Below, piece after piece: positions 8,090 through 18,162 of a stretch of 64,000 nucleotides of DNA. Position numbers and translations under genes: made by a program. The notes beneath the pieces are model-generated. The model searched no databases. It saw only the letters and a program-made list of their open reading frames with translations, and had not been told where the DNA came from. The stretch spans positions 229,985 to 293,984 of the forward strand of contig JAHCAL010000005.1 in NCBI GenBank assembly GCA_019634925.1. Direction: 5' to 3'. Origin of the DNA: Pseudomonadales bacterium. GTDB taxonomy: Bacteria > Pseudomonadota > Gammaproteobacteria > Pseudomonadales > Azotimanducaceae. The stretch's first letter is position 1. The number at the start of each line of letters is the position of its first letter.

Positions 8090-9319
8090 GTGAGATGCCT
8101 CGATCGACATTGCGTACCCTGCCTGCCGGACAAGATCCGCCGGTGGCACACCCCGATGCTGGTGGCGGGCATGCTCGCCGCGGCGCTTGCAACCCCATCC
8201 GCGCTCGGGGCGGGCTTCGCCTACCAGAGCCCGGACGGCGACTACACGCTGGAACTCGGCGGCCGCATGCACTGGGATACGGACAGCTTCGACGGCGTGC
8301 TGAATCGCGAATTCGACGGGGCGCGGCGGTTCAACACGCAGCTCAGGCGTGCGCGACTGGAACTCTCCGGCACCGTCAAACAGGACTTCGAGTGGGTGTT
8401 CGACGTCAACGTCAATGAAGGCACCACCGGCCGGACCGCCGAGTTTCACGCACTTGGGGTCAAGTACACGGGGTTCGGCCTGTTCGACATCTTCGTGGGG
8501 CGCGACAAGGAGCCATTCGGCCTCGAGGAACTGATCAGCTCGAACGCAATCACCAGCATCGAACGGGCCTACTTCGCGGAGGCCACCGAGGCGGACAGCC
8601 AGCCGCACCTCGGTGTGCGACTCGATGGTCAAGCCGGCCCGGCACGCTGGTCGGCCGGTGTATTCAGCCCGTACGACCGGCCGCGCCGGCGCGATGGCGG
8701 CGACCGGCTCGCCCTCACCGGACGCGTGTTCGGCGCACCCATCGCAGGTCCCGAACGGACCCTGCACCTCGGCCTCGCCCTGACCGACCGCAACCTGGAC
8801 GGCCCGGTGTCCCAGCGCGGCTTCGCCCTCGATATCGCCGAATCCGGCGGCGAGCTCGACGCGTCGCGCCTCGATGTGCGCAGCGACCGCCAGGCGCTGG
8901 CGGAACTCCTCTACCTCCAAGGTCCGTGGTCGCTGCAGGCCGAAGTGTTCCGCAAGCGGATGGATGGCGCGGTCGACGGTCCCGATGGCGAGGTGGACGC
9001 GTACTACGTGCAGGCTTCCTGGACGATCACGGGTGAATCGCGCGGCTACCGCCCGGCCACGGGCGTGGCTGGCGGCATCAAACCCGCAGGACCCCGCGGA
9101 GCGGTCGAACTCGTCGCGAAATATGACCGGATCCGGTTCGCCGCCGATGATCGGCCGGACGAAACGGTCGACGGCTGGCTGGCGGGGGTCAACTGGTACG
9201 TGAACGAACACCTGCGGATGATGCTGAACTACATCCGGGTCGACAGCGACGGGCTCACGGCGCCCGGCGAAGACCGGACCGCCGATGTGGTGTCCACCCG
9301 CCTGCAGTTCGTGTTCTGA
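8090..9319 (+). CDS. Phosphate-selective porin, OprO/OprP-like
   Basis: This 409-residue outer-membrane beta-barrel protein has a signal peptide (basic 'KIRRWH', hydrophobic core about 24-38, cleavage near 'SALGA'). It has alternating beta-strand segments such as 'FNTQLRRARLELSG' and ends in 'TRLQFVF', a C-terminal aromatic barrel signal. OprO/P-family porins take up phosphate or polyphosphate under starvation. The Pho boxes upstream and the phoBR-pst genes downstream support that role. The GTG start at 8090 has a GGAG 7 nt upstream; an internal ATG at 8156 would cut off the basic end of the signal peptide. Confidence 0.85.
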   Translation: MRCLDRHCVPCLPDKIRRWHTPMLVAGMLAAALATPSALGAGFAYQSPDGDYTLELGGRMHWDTDSFDGVLNREFDGARRFNTQLRRARLELSGTVKQDFEWVFDVNVNEGTTGRTAEFHALGVKYTGFGLFDIFVGRDKEPFGLEELISSNAITSIERAYFAEATEADSQPHLGVRLDGQAGPARWSAGVFSPYDRPRRRDGGDRLALTGRVFGAPIAGPERTLHLGLALTDRNLDGPVSQRGFALDIAESGGELDASRLDVRSDRQALAELLYLQGPWSLQAEVFRKRMDGAVDGPDGEVDAYYVQASWTITGESRGYRPATGVAGGIKPAGPRGAVELVAKYDRIRFAADDRPDETVDGWLAGVNWYVNEHLRMMLNYIRVDSDGLTAPGEDRTADVVSTRLQFVF

Positions 9320-9375
9320 AGCGGTCGCGGGAGCTGGGATCCGGGCCGTCCCGGCGTAACATGTCTGGTGTCCAG

Positions 9376-9408
9376 CGTCATCAAAGTGTCATGGGGTCGG
9401 CGTCTAAT
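9376..9408 (+). promoter_or_regulatory. Pho box and -10 for phoB
   Basis: GTCAT at 9377 and 9388 with 11-bp spacing form a Pho box that differs by one base from the first box of the porin promoter (16 of 17 identical, 9376-9392 against 7997-8013). TCTAAT at 9403-9408 follows after 10 bp and fits a PhoB-dependent -10. This points to autoactivation of the phoB-phoR-pst operon. Confidence 0.85.
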
Positions 9409-9444
9409 GCGCGCCGAAATGAGCAGCGTTAGCGGATCATCGCC

Positions 9445-10134
9445 ATGAGCGCCAACACGATCCTGCTGGTGGAAGACGAGCCGGAAATCCGCGACCTGCT
9501 GGGCTTCTCCCTGGGTCGTGCCGGTTTTCAGGTGTGGGAATCCCCGACTGCGGAAGATGCGATCCAACGGCTCGACGGCGCGCTGCCGAGCCTCGTGATC
9601 CTCGACTGGATGCTGCCTGGCATGAGCGGCGTGGACTTCGCACGCAGGCTGCGCCGCGATCCACTGACCGCTGAGATTCCGATCATCATGCTCACTGCGC
9701 GGGGCGAGGAGACCGACAAGCTCAAGAGCTTCGACTCCGGCGTGGACGACTACGTGACCAAGCCGTTCTCGCCGCGCGAGCTGATCGCCCGAGTCAAGGC
9801 GCTCCTGCGGCGCAGCGGGACGCCGGAGTCCGGCCGTATCGAACACGGCCCGCTGTCGCTCGATCTCAACGCCCACCAGCTCAGCATTCACGGCAAACCG
9901 GTGCCGCTCGGGCCGACCGAGTTCCGCCTGCTCGAACACTTCATGACCAACCCGGGCCGCGCGTTCGATCGTTCGCAGCTCCTCGACCGGGTCTGGGGAC
10001 GCAGCGTCTACGTCGAAGAGCGGACGGTGGACGTACACATCCTGCGCCTGCGCAAAGCGCTGCAGCCGCACGGACTGCAGCACGTCATCCAGACCGTCCG
10101 CGGCGTCGGCTACCGGTACCTGCAACCCGAATGA
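9445..10134 (+). CDS. phoB: Phosphate regulon response regulator PhoB
   Basis: This 229-residue regulator has a receiver domain (about 1-120) with acidic pocket 'VEDE' and phosphoacceptor Asp54 in 'ILDWMLPG'. A winged-helix OmpR-type DNA-binding domain follows (about 130-229). When phosphorylated by PhoR it binds Pho boxes and activates phosphate-scavenging genes. A Pho box sits directly upstream. The stop overlaps the phoR start as ATGA. Identity rests on sequence plus the pst context. Confidence 0.95.
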   Translation: MSANTILLVEDEPEIRDLLGFSLGRAGFQVWESPTAEDAIQRLDGALPSLVILDWMLPGMSGVDFARRLRRDPLTAEIPIIMLTARGEETDKLKSFDSGVDDYVTKPFSPRELIARVKALLRRSGTPESGRIEHGPLSLDLNAHQLSIHGKPVPLGPTEFRLLEHFMTNPGRAFDRSQLLDRVWGRSVYVEERTVDVHILRLRKALQPHGLQHVIQTVRGVGYRYLQPE

Positions 10135-11582
10135 GCCTGTCAACCCAGGAATGGGTCATCATCGCCGGTCTGCTGCTCGCCGCGTCGGTGATCGGGTTCG
10201 CGTTCGACGCATTCGCGGCTGCCTACCTGGCCGCCGCCATCGTCTGGATCGCGTTGCAGCAGCGCGAACTGCGCGCCCTGGAGCGCTGGTCACGAGCCCG
10301 GCTGACCCGCCCCGATCAGCGCCTCGAGTCCTGGGTGACGGTCGCCGACCGCCTGTTCCGGGCCCACCGCGGCCTGCGCCAGCGCACCCGGCGTGTGCTC
10401 GAGCAGTTCGGTGGATTGCGGGTGATCACCGACGCGCTCCCGGATGCCGCGGTGATCATCGATCAGTCCGGGGCGATCGAGAGTTTCAACAGCGCTGCGG
10501 AAGAACTGCTGCACCTGAAGCGCAGCGATCGGGGCGGCAACCTGGCTGCCCTGCTCCGGCAGCCGGATTTCGCGTCGCTCGCGCGCGGGCGACCGGTGGA
10601 CACGCTCGTCGAATTCGCATCGCCGTTCGACGAGGAGCGGCGCCTCGAGGCGCGCCGCATCGCCATCAGCAGCGGCCACGCGCTGATCCTGGTCCGGGAC
10701 GTCACCCAGCTGAATCGACTGCTCACCATGCGCCAGGATTTCGTGGCAAACGTGTCCCACGAACTGCGCACGCCGCTCACGGTGGTGGTCGGCTACCTCG
10801 AAACGATGGCATCGGAAGATCTCGACCCGGCGACCCTGCGCGAACTGTTGCGCAAGCTCGAACCCCCTACCCTGCGAATGCGCGCGCTGGTCGACGACCT
10901 GCTGCTGCTTTCGCGCCTGGAGGCCAATCCGCCGCCGGACAGTGGTGACCTGACGCCGGTCGATCTCGCTGCGGTGATCCGATCCTGCGTGTCCGAGGCA
11001 CGAGTCTTGAGCGAAGGACGCCACCGCTTCGACGTGGACGCGGATCGATCGCTGCGCCTGCTCGGCATGGAGAGCGAGCTCCTGAGCGCAGTGCTCAATC
11101 TGATCACCAATGCCGTGCGCTACAGCCCCGATGGCGGCCGCATCAGGATCCGCTGGCAGCGTACCGACACGGGCGCCCGCTTCAGCGTCACGGACGAGGG
11201 TATCGGCATCGCGCCCGAGCACATTGCACGGGTGACCGAGCGCTTCTATCGCGTGGATCTCGCCAAGGCGCGGGTGCGCGGCGGCACCGGCCTCGGACTC
11301 GCCATCGTGAAGCACGTGCTGAAGCGCCACCGCAGCCAACTGCGGGTGGAAAGCGAACTCGGACGCGGGAGCACGTTCTACTGCGACTTTCCGGAGGCCC
11401 TGCTCACCACGGTGACGCCCGCGCCGTCGGCTTCTGCGGCGCGTGCCGCGCGGGCTGCCGGCGCAGGCGCAGCGACCGGCGGCACCCCGTCAGGCAACTC
11501 CCCGTCCGGCAGGGGCCAATCCGGCCACGGCCATTCCGGCACCAGCACGGCAAGCAACAGCCAACCAGAGGAGCAGCAATGA
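10131..11582 (+). CDS. phoR: Phosphate regulon sensor histidine kinase PhoR
   Basis: This 483-residue membrane kinase has two N-terminal hydrophobic segments (about 8-42), a PAS-like region (about 95-195), a phosphoacceptor domain with His210 in 'VSHELRTPL', and an ATPase domain with '[11 protein letters not shown]' and 'GTGLGLAI'. It controls PhoB in response to Pst/PhoU signalling. The last 55 residues are an Ala/Gly/Ser-rich low-complexity tail beyond the kinase core, which is unusual for PhoR. Both ends overlap neighbours by ATGA (phoB and pstS), tying sensor and transporter to one mRNA. Confidence 0.95.
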   Translation: MSLSTQEWVIIAGLLLAASVIGFAFDAFAAAYLAAAIVWIALQQRELRALERWSRARLTRPDQRLESWVTVADRLFRAHRGLRQRTRRVLEQFGGLRVITDALPDAAVIIDQSGAIESFNSAAEELLHLKRSDRGGNLAALLRQPDFASLARGRPVDTLVEFASPFDEERRLEARRIAISSGHALILVRDVTQLNRLLTMRQDFVANVSHELRTPLTVVVGYLETMASEDLDPATLRELLRKLEPPTLRMRALVDDLLLLSRLEANPPPDSGDLTPVDLAAVIRSCVSEARVLSEGRHRFDVDADRSLRLLGMESELLSAVLNLITNAVRYSPDGGRIRIRWQRTDTGARFSVTDEGIGIAPEHIARVTERFYRVDLAKARVRGGTGLGLAIVKHVLKRHRSQLRVESELGRGSTFYCDFPEALLTTVTPAPSASAARAARAAGAGAATGGTPSGNSPSGRGQSGHGHSGTSTASNSQPEEQQ

Positions 11583-12577
11583 ATCGGCACATCCTGGCCT
11601 CCATCCTGTTGATGATCGGTCTCCAGGCCGGTCTCCATGCCCCAGCGCGGGCGGAATCCGCCGGCAGCGGCGAGTCGGGCAGCCTGCTCGACGGACTGCC
11701 CGAGTATCAGCGCGTGGGGGGCGTATCCGGCACGCTTTCCAGCATTGGCTCGGACACGCTCGCCAACCTGATGACGCTCTGGACCGAAGCGTTCAAGCGC
11801 GAATACCCGAGCGTGAACATCCAGGTCCAGGCTGCAGGATCGTCCACCGCGCCGCCCGCCCTGACCGAAGGCACCGCCAGCTTCGGCCCGATGAGCCGGG
11901 CCATGACCGACAAGGAGATTCAGGAATTCGAGTCGCGCCACGGCTACAAGCCGACCGCCTTCCGGGTCGCGATCGACGCGCTCGCGGTGTACGTTCACAA
12001 GGACAACCCGCTCGAATCGCTCACCATTGCCCAGGTGGACGCCATCTTCTCGGTCACGCGCCGCTGTGGCGCTGCGTCGGGGGTCAACCGCTGGGGCGAC
12101 CTCGGGCTGGGCGGCAGCTGGACGACCCGGCCCGTTCAGCTGTACGGGCGCAATTCCGTATCGGGCACCTATGGCTACTTCAAGCAGGTCGCACTCTGCT
12201 CGGGTGATTTCAAGAATACGGTGAACGAACAACCCGGTTCCGCGTCGGTCGTCCAGGCGGTCGCGTCCTCGCTGAACGGCATCGGCTATTCCGGCATCGG
12301 GTACGCGACTTCCGGCGTCAAGGCCCTGCCGCTCGCAACGCAGGAAGGCATGCCGGCCGAGCCGGCGACACCCGAGAACGCGGTAGACGGCGACTATCCG
12401 CTGGCCCGGTTCCTGTACGTGTACGTGAACAAGCGCCCCGACACGCCGCTGCAGCCGCTCGAGGAAGAGTTCCTGAAGCTGGTGCTGTCGCGCGAAGGTC
12501 AGGAAATCGTCGCCAAGGATGGCTACGTACCCCTCAATGCACGACTCGCCGAACGCGAGCTCAGAAAGTTGCGCTGA
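11579..12577 (+). CDS. pstS: Phosphate ABC transporter, periplasmic binding protein PstS
   Basis: This 332-residue protein has a signal peptide (about 1-25, cleavage near 'PARAE'). The binding domain carries family-typical segments 'GSDTLANLM', '[10 protein letters not shown]' and a '[12 protein letters not shown]' loop that contacts phosphate in related proteins. It captures phosphate in the periplasm for PstCA. The start ATG overlaps the phoR stop, so synthesis is coupled to the sensor kinase. pstC follows after 30 bp. Confidence 0.93.
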   Translation: MNRHILASILLMIGLQAGLHAPARAESAGSGESGSLLDGLPEYQRVGGVSGTLSSIGSDTLANLMTLWTEAFKREYPSVNIQVQAAGSSTAPPALTEGTASFGPMSRAMTDKEIQEFESRHGYKPTAFRVAIDALAVYVHKDNPLESLTIAQVDAIFSVTRRCGAASGVNRWGDLGLGGSWTTRPVQLYGRNSVSGTYGYFKQVALCSGDFKNTVNEQPGSASVVQAVASSLNGIGYSGIGYATSGVKALPLATQEGMPAEPATPENAVDGDYPLARFLYVYVNKRPDTPLQPLEEEFLKLVLSREGQEIVAKDGYVPLNARLAERELRKLR

Positions 12578-12607
12578 CGGCATTCACGCGGCGGGCTGGA
12601 GCAGGAC

Positions 12608-14800
12608 ATGACACAGGGTTCCCTGACGGCGGTGCGGCGCGGTCGACGCCTCGCCAACACGCTGACGACGCGCATCGTGCAGCTCGGCGGCGCGGGCGTG
12701 ATCGCCGCGATCACGCTGATCTTCCTGTACCTGCTCTGGGTCGTGGCGCCGATCTTCCGCAGCGCTTCGATCGAACCGGGCCCGCGCATTACGCTGCCGG
12801 CCGCCGAAATCCTGCTGGTGGAGGCCAACGAGAGCGACGACTACGGCCTGCGCCTCGACGGCAGTGGCCGGGGCCTGTTCTTCGACCTGGCGACCGGAAC
12901 CGCTGGGACCGAACGCGATCTCGGCCGCGCGCTGGTGGCGGCCCGCCCGGTGGCCGGCCACAACGGCCTGTACGCGCTGATCGACACGAACGGAGCGCTC
13001 GGTTTCGTCCAGGCCATCTATCCCATTTCGTTTCAATCCGGCGCGCGGGTCGTCACGCCGCGGCTGGATGACGCGTTCGAGGACGACTGGATCGAGGTGG
13101 GCCGCCCGGACAGCGCCGAGGCCTACGACGTCCACTACGCAGGGCAGCAACTCCTGGTCGCGACGCTCTCCGGGCGTACCGTCACGGTGTCGCAGTTCCG
13201 CGATGTCGAGGCGGGTCTGTACCTCGAAGAGCCGCGCCAGGCCGAGTTCACGGTGGGCCGGGACTACGACTACCTCGTGTTCGGTCCGCGCGGCCTCTGG
13301 CTCTACCTGATCAGTGCGTCGGGCGACTTCGAGCTGCTCGATCTCGCGCGCCCGCTCGAGCCCCGGAGCCGCTACAGTGGGCGGGTGGCCCGGGGCGATG
13401 CGCGGGTCAGCGCCGTCGCGCCGCTCCTCGGCCGCTACTCACTCATCGTCGGCGACGACCGCGGCCGGGTCACGCAGTGGTTCCTGGTGCGCGAGGAAAG
13501 CGGCTACGAGCTGACCCCGATCCGCACGTTCCAGACCCGGGCGGCCGCCGCGCGGATCGTGCCCGAACAACGCCGCAAGGGCTTTGCGGTGGTCGACGCC
13601 GAGGGAACGGTCACCCTGTACCACGCCACGTCCGGCAGGCAGCTCGCCGAGCACCGGATGGAGTCCGGCGCGATCGCCGCGGCGAGCATCGCGCCGCGCG
13701 CCGGCCGACTGCTGACGGCACTGCCGGACGGTGTGCTGCAGACGTACCTGCTGCACAACGAACACCCCGAGATATCCTGGTCCGCGCTCTGGTCGAAGGT
13801 CTGGTACGAGGGCTACCCCGAGCCGGTCTACAGCTGGCAGTCCTCGTCCGCCGACAACGACTTCGAGCCCAAGTTCTCGCTGACGCCCCTGCTCTTCGGC
13901 ACCCTCAAGGGGGCGTTCTACGCGCTGCTGTTCGCCGTGCCGGTCGCGGTCATGGGGGCCCTGTACACGGCCTACTTCATGGCGCCGGCCATGCGCCGCA
14001 TCGTCAAACCGGGCATCGAGATCATGGCGGCACTGCCGACCGTGATCCTCGGCTTCCTCGCCGGCCTCTGGCTCGCGCCGCTCGTCGAAGCCAATCTGGC
14101 CGCGGTGCTGAGCATCCTGTTCGTCATGCCGCTCGGCATCCTCGGCACCGCGTGGGTGTGGAGCCGGATCCCGGACTCGATCAGCAGCCGCTACGACGGC
14201 TGGCAGGGCCTGCTCCTGCTGCCGGTGATCGTCGCTACCGTGTGGATCGCTTTCGCGATCGGTCCCTGGATCGAGATCCGGGTATTCGGCGGTAGCACAC
14301 AGGGCTGGATCCTCGAGAATCTCGGGCTCAGCTACGACCAGCGCAATTCGCTGGTGGTGGGGCTCACCATGGGGCTCGCGGTGATCCCGACGATCTTCTC
14401 GATCGCGGAGGACGCCGTTTACGGGGTGCCGACCCACCTCATCAACGGCTCGCTCGCGCTCGGTGCCACGCGCTGGCAGACGCTCGTCCGCGTAGTTCTG
14501 CTGACCGCGAGCCCCGGGATCTTTTCCGCGGTCATGATCGGGCTCGGGCGCGCGGTGGGCGAGACGATGATCGTGCTGATGGCCACCGGCAACACACCGA
14601 TCATGGACCTGAACATCTTCGAGGGCATGCGGACGTTCGCGGCGAACATCGCGGTGGAACTGCCTGAATCCGCGGTCGACAGCACCCACTACCGCATCCT
14701 GTTCCTGGCCGCGATGGTGCTGTTCCTGATCACCTTCGTCTTCAACACGCTCGCGGAAGTGGTGCGCCAGCGCCTGCGCACGCGTTACGGGAATCTCTGA
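12608..14800 (+). CDS. pstC: Phosphate ABC transporter permease PstC (long form)
   Basis: At 730 residues this is more than twice the E. coli PstC (319). It has a first membrane helix (about 22-48), a large extracytoplasmic region (about 50-415) rich in beta-strand-like segments, and then the permease core (about 420-730) with the ABC-contact loop '[14 protein letters not shown]' near residue 612. Long PstC proteins of this kind occur in pseudomonads and vibrios. The extra domain may gate access or bind PstS; that is inference. The stop is followed 2 bp later by the pstA start. Confidence 0.92.
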   Translation: MTQGSLTAVRRGRRLANTLTTRIVQLGGAGVIAAITLIFLYLLWVVAPIFRSASIEPGPRITLPAAEILLVEANESDDYGLRLDGSGRGLFFDLATGTAGTERDLGRALVAARPVAGHNGLYALIDTNGALGFVQAIYPISFQSGARVVTPRLDDAFEDDWIEVGRPDSAEAYDVHYAGQQLLVATLSGRTVTVSQFRDVEAGLYLEEPRQAEFTVGRDYDYLVFGPRGLWLYLISASGDFELLDLARPLEPRSRYSGRVARGDARVSAVAPLLGRYSLIVGDDRGRVTQWFLVREESGYELTPIRTFQTRAAAARIVPEQRRKGFAVVDAEGTVTLYHATSGRQLAEHRMESGAIAAASIAPRAGRLLTALPDGVLQTYLLHNEHPEISWSALWSKVWYEGYPEPVYSWQSSSADNDFEPKFSLTPLLFGTLKGAFYALLFAVPVAVMGALYTAYFMAPAMRRIVKPGIEIMAALPTVILGFLAGLWLAPLVEANLAAVLSILFVMPLGILGTAWVWSRIPDSISSRYDGWQGLLLLPVIVATVWIAFAIGPWIEIRVFGGSTQGWILENLGLSYDQRNSLVVGLTMGLAVIPTIFSIAEDAVYGVPTHLINGSLALGATRWQTLVRVVLLTASPGIFSAVMIGLGRAVGETMIVLMATGNTPIMDLNIFEGMRTFAANIAVELPESAVDSTHYRILFLAAMVLFLITFVFNTLAEVVRQRLRTRYGNL

Positions 14801-14802
14801 TC

Positions 14803-16503
14803 ATGCTGAAGGACAAGACGCTCGGGGTGCGCGCCTGGTTCGGTTCCGGGGAACCCTGGATCTGGATGAACGCCGGTGCCGTGGCGATCAGCATCGCCGC
14901 GGTGGTCGGGGTGGTCGGGCTCATTGCCGTTCGCGGCTTCGCGCACTTCTGGCCCGCGGACGTCGCACTCATCGACTACGTGGATTCGCTGGGCGAACGT
15001 CGCATGGCGCTCGGCGAGATCATCGAGAGCGAGACGCTGCCGGCCTACCAGTACCTCGAAGCGACCGGCAAGACCGCCGAAGATCTCGCGCCGGGACAGA
15101 TCACCGTCGAGCGCTGGCTGGTCAAGACCGGGAATCGTCGGATTGCTCCGCCGGACTTCCGCTGGGTCGTCGCGCACGCGGTGACGTCGGTGACGTATCC
15201 CGAGGACGCGGTTGTCCTCGAGCGCGTCGAATGGGGGAATGCGTACGGATACCTGCGCGCGGTCTACGAGGACGGCAAGGTGTCCTCCGAAGGAACGGCG
15301 GCGTGGGCCGACCTGGCCGGGCGCATCGCGCGTGTCGCCGGGCTGCGCGAGGTGCTGCGCGGGCTCGAGCGCAGCGACCTGAACCGCATCAACTACGAAC
15401 TCAACCGCCAGCGCCTGCAGCGACGCGCGATCGACCTGCGCGGCGCGACGGACGACCCTGCTACCCAGGCCACGCTCGCTGCCATCGAAGCCGCCGAAGC
15501 GGCGCTGCGCAGTGAGTACGACGAGGTCGAGCAGCGTCTGCGCGCCTACCAGGCCGAGCTGCGGCGCGATTCACTCCTGCTAGAACTCGCGGACGGCACC
15601 ACCGAGACCATCAGCCTCGCCGAAGTGGTCAAGGCCTGGCAGCCGAATGCCCTCGGGGTCGGCGGCAAGACCGCCCACTACTTCCAGGCGCTCGGCGCGT
15701 TCCTCACCGAGGACCCACGGGAAGCCAACACGGAAGGCGGGATCTTTCCGGCGATCTTCGGCACGGTGATGATGGTCCTCCTGATGTCCGTGCTGGTCAC
15801 CCCGTTCGGGGTGATCGCGGCCGTCTATCTGCGTGAGTACGCCCGGCAGGGTCCGCTCGTGCGGCTCATCCGGATCGCGGTGAACAATCTCGCCGGTGTG
15901 CCGTCGATCGTGTATGGCGTATTCGGGCTCGGGTTCTTCGTCTATTTCCTCGGTGGCTCGCTCGACGCCCTGTTCTTTCCAGAAGCCCTGCCTTCGCCGA
16001 CCTTCGGCACCCCGGGCCTGCTCTGGGCCTCGCTCACGCTCGCGCTGCTGACGCTGCCGGTGGTGGTCGTCTCGACCGAAGAGGGTCTGACGCGCATTCC
16101 GCGCTCGCTGCGCGAGGGCAGCCTGGCGCTCGGCGCCACCAAGGCGGAAACGCTCTTCAAGGTGATCCTGCCGGTTGCGAGTCCGTCGATCCTGACCGGC
16201 GTGATCCTCGCGGTCGCACGCGCCGCCGGCGAGGTCGCACCGCTGATGCTGGTCGGCGTCGTGAAGCTCGCACCGACGCTGCCGATCGACGGCAACTTTC
16301 CGTACGTGCACCTCGAGCGCAAGTTCATGCACCTCGGCTTCCACATCTACGACGTGGGTTTCCAGAGTCCCAACGTGGAAGCCGCCCGGCCGCTGGTCTA
16401 CGCAACCGCGCTGTTGCTGGTGATCATCATCCTGGTCCTGAACCTGACGGCCATATTGCTGCGCGGGCGCCTCGAAAACCGTTACCGCGGCGTCGAGACC
16501 TGA
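14803..16503 (+). CDS. pstA: Phosphate ABC transporter permease PstA (long form)
   Basis: This 566-residue protein is about twice E. coli PstA. It has a membrane helix (about 26-50) and an inserted extracytoplasmic region (about 50-310) with a predicted coiled coil (about 190-260, for example '[17 protein letters not shown]'). The permease core is at about 313-566 with the ABC-contact motif '[15 protein letters not shown]' near 435. It pairs with the equally enlarged PstC; both extra domains probably lie together on the periplasmic face. It is followed by pstB after 52 bp. Confidence 0.92.
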   Translation: MLKDKTLGVRAWFGSGEPWIWMNAGAVAISIAAVVGVVGLIAVRGFAHFWPADVALIDYVDSLGERRMALGEIIESETLPAYQYLEATGKTAEDLAPGQITVERWLVKTGNRRIAPPDFRWVVAHAVTSVTYPEDAVVLERVEWGNAYGYLRAVYEDGKVSSEGTAAWADLAGRIARVAGLREVLRGLERSDLNRINYELNRQRLQRRAIDLRGATDDPATQATLAAIEAAEAALRSEYDEVEQRLRAYQAELRRDSLLLELADGTTETISLAEVVKAWQPNALGVGGKTAHYFQALGAFLTEDPREANTEGGIFPAIFGTVMMVLLMSVLVTPFGVIAAVYLREYARQGPLVRLIRIAVNNLAGVPSIVYGVFGLGFFVYFLGGSLDALFFPEALPSPTFGTPGLLWASLTLALLTLPVVVVSTEEGLTRIPRSLREGSLALGATKAETLFKVILPVASPSILTGVILAVARAAGEVAPLMLVGVVKLAPTLPIDGNFPYVHLERKFMHLGFHIYDVGFQSPNVEAARPLVYATALLLVIIILVLNLTAILLRGRLENRYRGVET

Positions 16504-16555
16504 GCCAGACGAAGGCAGCACCGACGCGGCCAACCACCCGGAGCCATTTTTCGAC

Positions 16556-17356
16556 ATGAACACCGAGTCCACCGCCATCCAGTCGACGCCGCCGTCCGCC
16601 GCGGCTGCAGGCCTCGAAGTCGACCACCTGTCGCTGTTCTACGGCGCCACACCGGCGCTCAAGGACATCGCGCTCAGCATTCCGGCGCGCCAGGCCACGG
16701 CCTTCATCGGACCGTCCGGCTGCGGCAAGTCGACGCTCCTGCGCTGCTTCAACCGGATGAACGACCTGATCGACGGCGTGCGCATCGAGGGCTCGATCCG
16801 TTTGGAAGGCCAGGACATCTTCGCGAAGGCCGTGGACGTGGCGCAGCTGCGCCGGCGGGTCGGCATGGTGTTTCAGCGACCGAATCCGTTCCCGAAGTCG
16901 ATCTACGAGAATGTGGCCTATGGGCTCCGCCTCGAGGGGCGTATGCCTCGCTCGGAGCTCGACGACCGGGTCGAGTGGGCGCTGAAGAGTGCGGCGCTCT
17001 GGGACGAAGTCAAGGATCGGCTCAAGGCGTCGGCGCTGGGGCTGTCCGGCGGCCAGCAGCAGCGGCTGGTCATCGCGCGCGCGGTGGCCATCCAGCCCTC
17101 GGTGCTGCTGCTGGACGAGCCGGCATCGGCGCTCGATCCGATCTCGACGCTGAAGATCGAAGAACTGATTCATCAATTGAAATCGAACTACACTATCGTC
17201 ATCGTGACGCACAACATGCAGCAGGCAGCCCGTGTCTCGGACTTCACGGCCTTTCTCTATCTTGGTGAACTCGTCGAATTCGGCCGCACCGACGATGTCT
17301 TCACCCGGCCGACGCAGCGCAAGACCGAGGACTACATCACCGGCCGCTACGGCTGA
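16556..17356 (+). CDS. pstB: Phosphate ABC transporter ATPase PstB
   Basis: This 266-residue ATPase has Walker A 'GPSGCGKST' (about 53-61), the PstB-specific '[10 protein letters not shown]', signature 'LSGGQQQRL' (about 163), Walker B '[11 protein letters not shown]', and an H-loop in '[13 protein letters not shown]'. Length and motifs fit PstB closely. It powers phosphate import through PstCA and takes part in PhoR signalling with PhoU. The start at 16556 precedes a non-conserved extension of about 20 residues rich in Ala and Ser. Confidence 0.96.
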   Translation: MNTESTAIQSTPPSAAAAGLEVDHLSLFYGATPALKDIALSIPARQATAFIGPSGCGKSTLLRCFNRMNDLIDGVRIEGSIRLEGQDIFAKAVDVAQLRRRVGMVFQRPNPFPKSIYENVAYGLRLEGRMPRSELDDRVEWALKSAALWDEVKDRLKASALGLSGGQQQRLVIARAVAIQPSVLLLDEPASALDPISTLKIEELIHQLKSNYTIVIVTHNMQQAARVSDFTAFLYLGELVEFGRTDDVFTRPTQRKTEDYITGRYG

Positions 17357-17378
17357 GACCCGGCGGGTCGACCGGTAA

Positions 17379-17400
17379 CCGAGGAGTGGCCGAGGAGTGG
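17379..17400 (+). repeat. Tandem 11-bp duplication containing a doubled ribosome-binding site for phoU
   Basis: CCGAGGAGTGG at 17379-17389 is repeated directly at 17390-17400. Each copy contains GAGGAG. The second GAGGAG (17392-17397) lies 5 nt from the phoU ATG at 17403, the first 16 nt from it. The duplication therefore gives phoU two Shine-Dalgarno sequences. Confidence 0.85.
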
Positions 17401-17402
17401 TA

Positions 17403-18089
17403 ATGAACCCACATATCTCCGAACAGTTCGATCTCGAACTCGCCCAGGTTCGCGACCGCTTCATGGAAATGGGCGGCCTGGTCGAGGTGCTGGTCCGCGA
17501 CGCCGCCACGGCACTGGTCAATCACAATGCCGAACTCGCCGCGCAGGTACGCGAACGGGACGCTGGCGTGAACCGACTCGAGATCGAGATCGATGACCTC
17601 TGCGTGCACACCATCGCGCGCCGCCAGCCTGCGGCGCTCGACCTGCGTACTCTGATCAGCATGATGAAAGCCAGCACGGATCTCGAACGGATCGGTGACG
17701 AGGCCGGTCGCATCGCGAAAATGGCGCAGGCGCTCGCAGTGCTCGAGTATCCGGCGGATCAGTACGCCGATTTCCGGGCGCTCGCCGAACTGGCGGAAAC
17801 CAACGTGGCGCGCAGCCTCGATGCGTTTGCGCGGCAGGACGTCGACGGGGCGCTTGCCGTGATCGCATCGGACGAGGCGATCGACGCCGGCTACAACGCG
17901 ATCCTGCGCGACCGCAGCACCCGCATGCGCACCGCAGGCGACGACATCGACCGGGCCATGAACGTGATCTGGGCCGCGCGCGCGCTCGAGCGGATCGGCG
18001 ACCATGCCAAGAACATCAGCGAATACCTGGTCTTCCTGGTCAAGGGGGAAGACGTGCGCCACCTCGACAAGGGGCGCACCCGGTCCTGA
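17403..18089 (+). CDS. phoU: Phosphate signalling regulator PhoU
   Basis: This 228-residue protein has two PhoU three-helix repeats (about 10-100 and 115-215), each with the family's metal-binding acidic signature ('STDLERIGDEAGRIA' and 'ARALERIGDHAKNISE'). PhoU dampens PhoR activity and Pst transport when phosphate is plentiful. It ends the phosphate operon; the next gene converges. The ATG at 17403 is preferred over an in-frame GTG two codons earlier because of its well-placed ribosome-binding sequence. Confidence 0.96.
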   Translation: MNPHISEQFDLELAQVRDRFMEMGGLVEVLVRDAATALVNHNAELAAQVRERDAGVNRLEIEIDDLCVHTIARRQPAALDLRTLISMMKASTDLERIGDEAGRIAKMAQALAVLEYPADQYADFRALAELAETNVARSLDAFARQDVDGALAVIASDEAIDAGYNAILRDRSTRMRTAGDDIDRAMNVIWAARALERIGDHAKNISEYLVFLVKGEDVRHLDKGRTRS

Positions 18090-18162
18090 GCCTAAGCCTC
18101 GCCAGTCTTCCGCGCCGGCCCGCGCCTCGGCACCGGCTTATGGCACAGCGTGAGACGCCGTA

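Noticed and set aside
9445..18089. Search for a separate pstS promoter or Pho box inside phoR
   Set aside because: No paired GTCAT elements with 11-bp spacing were seen near the pstS start.
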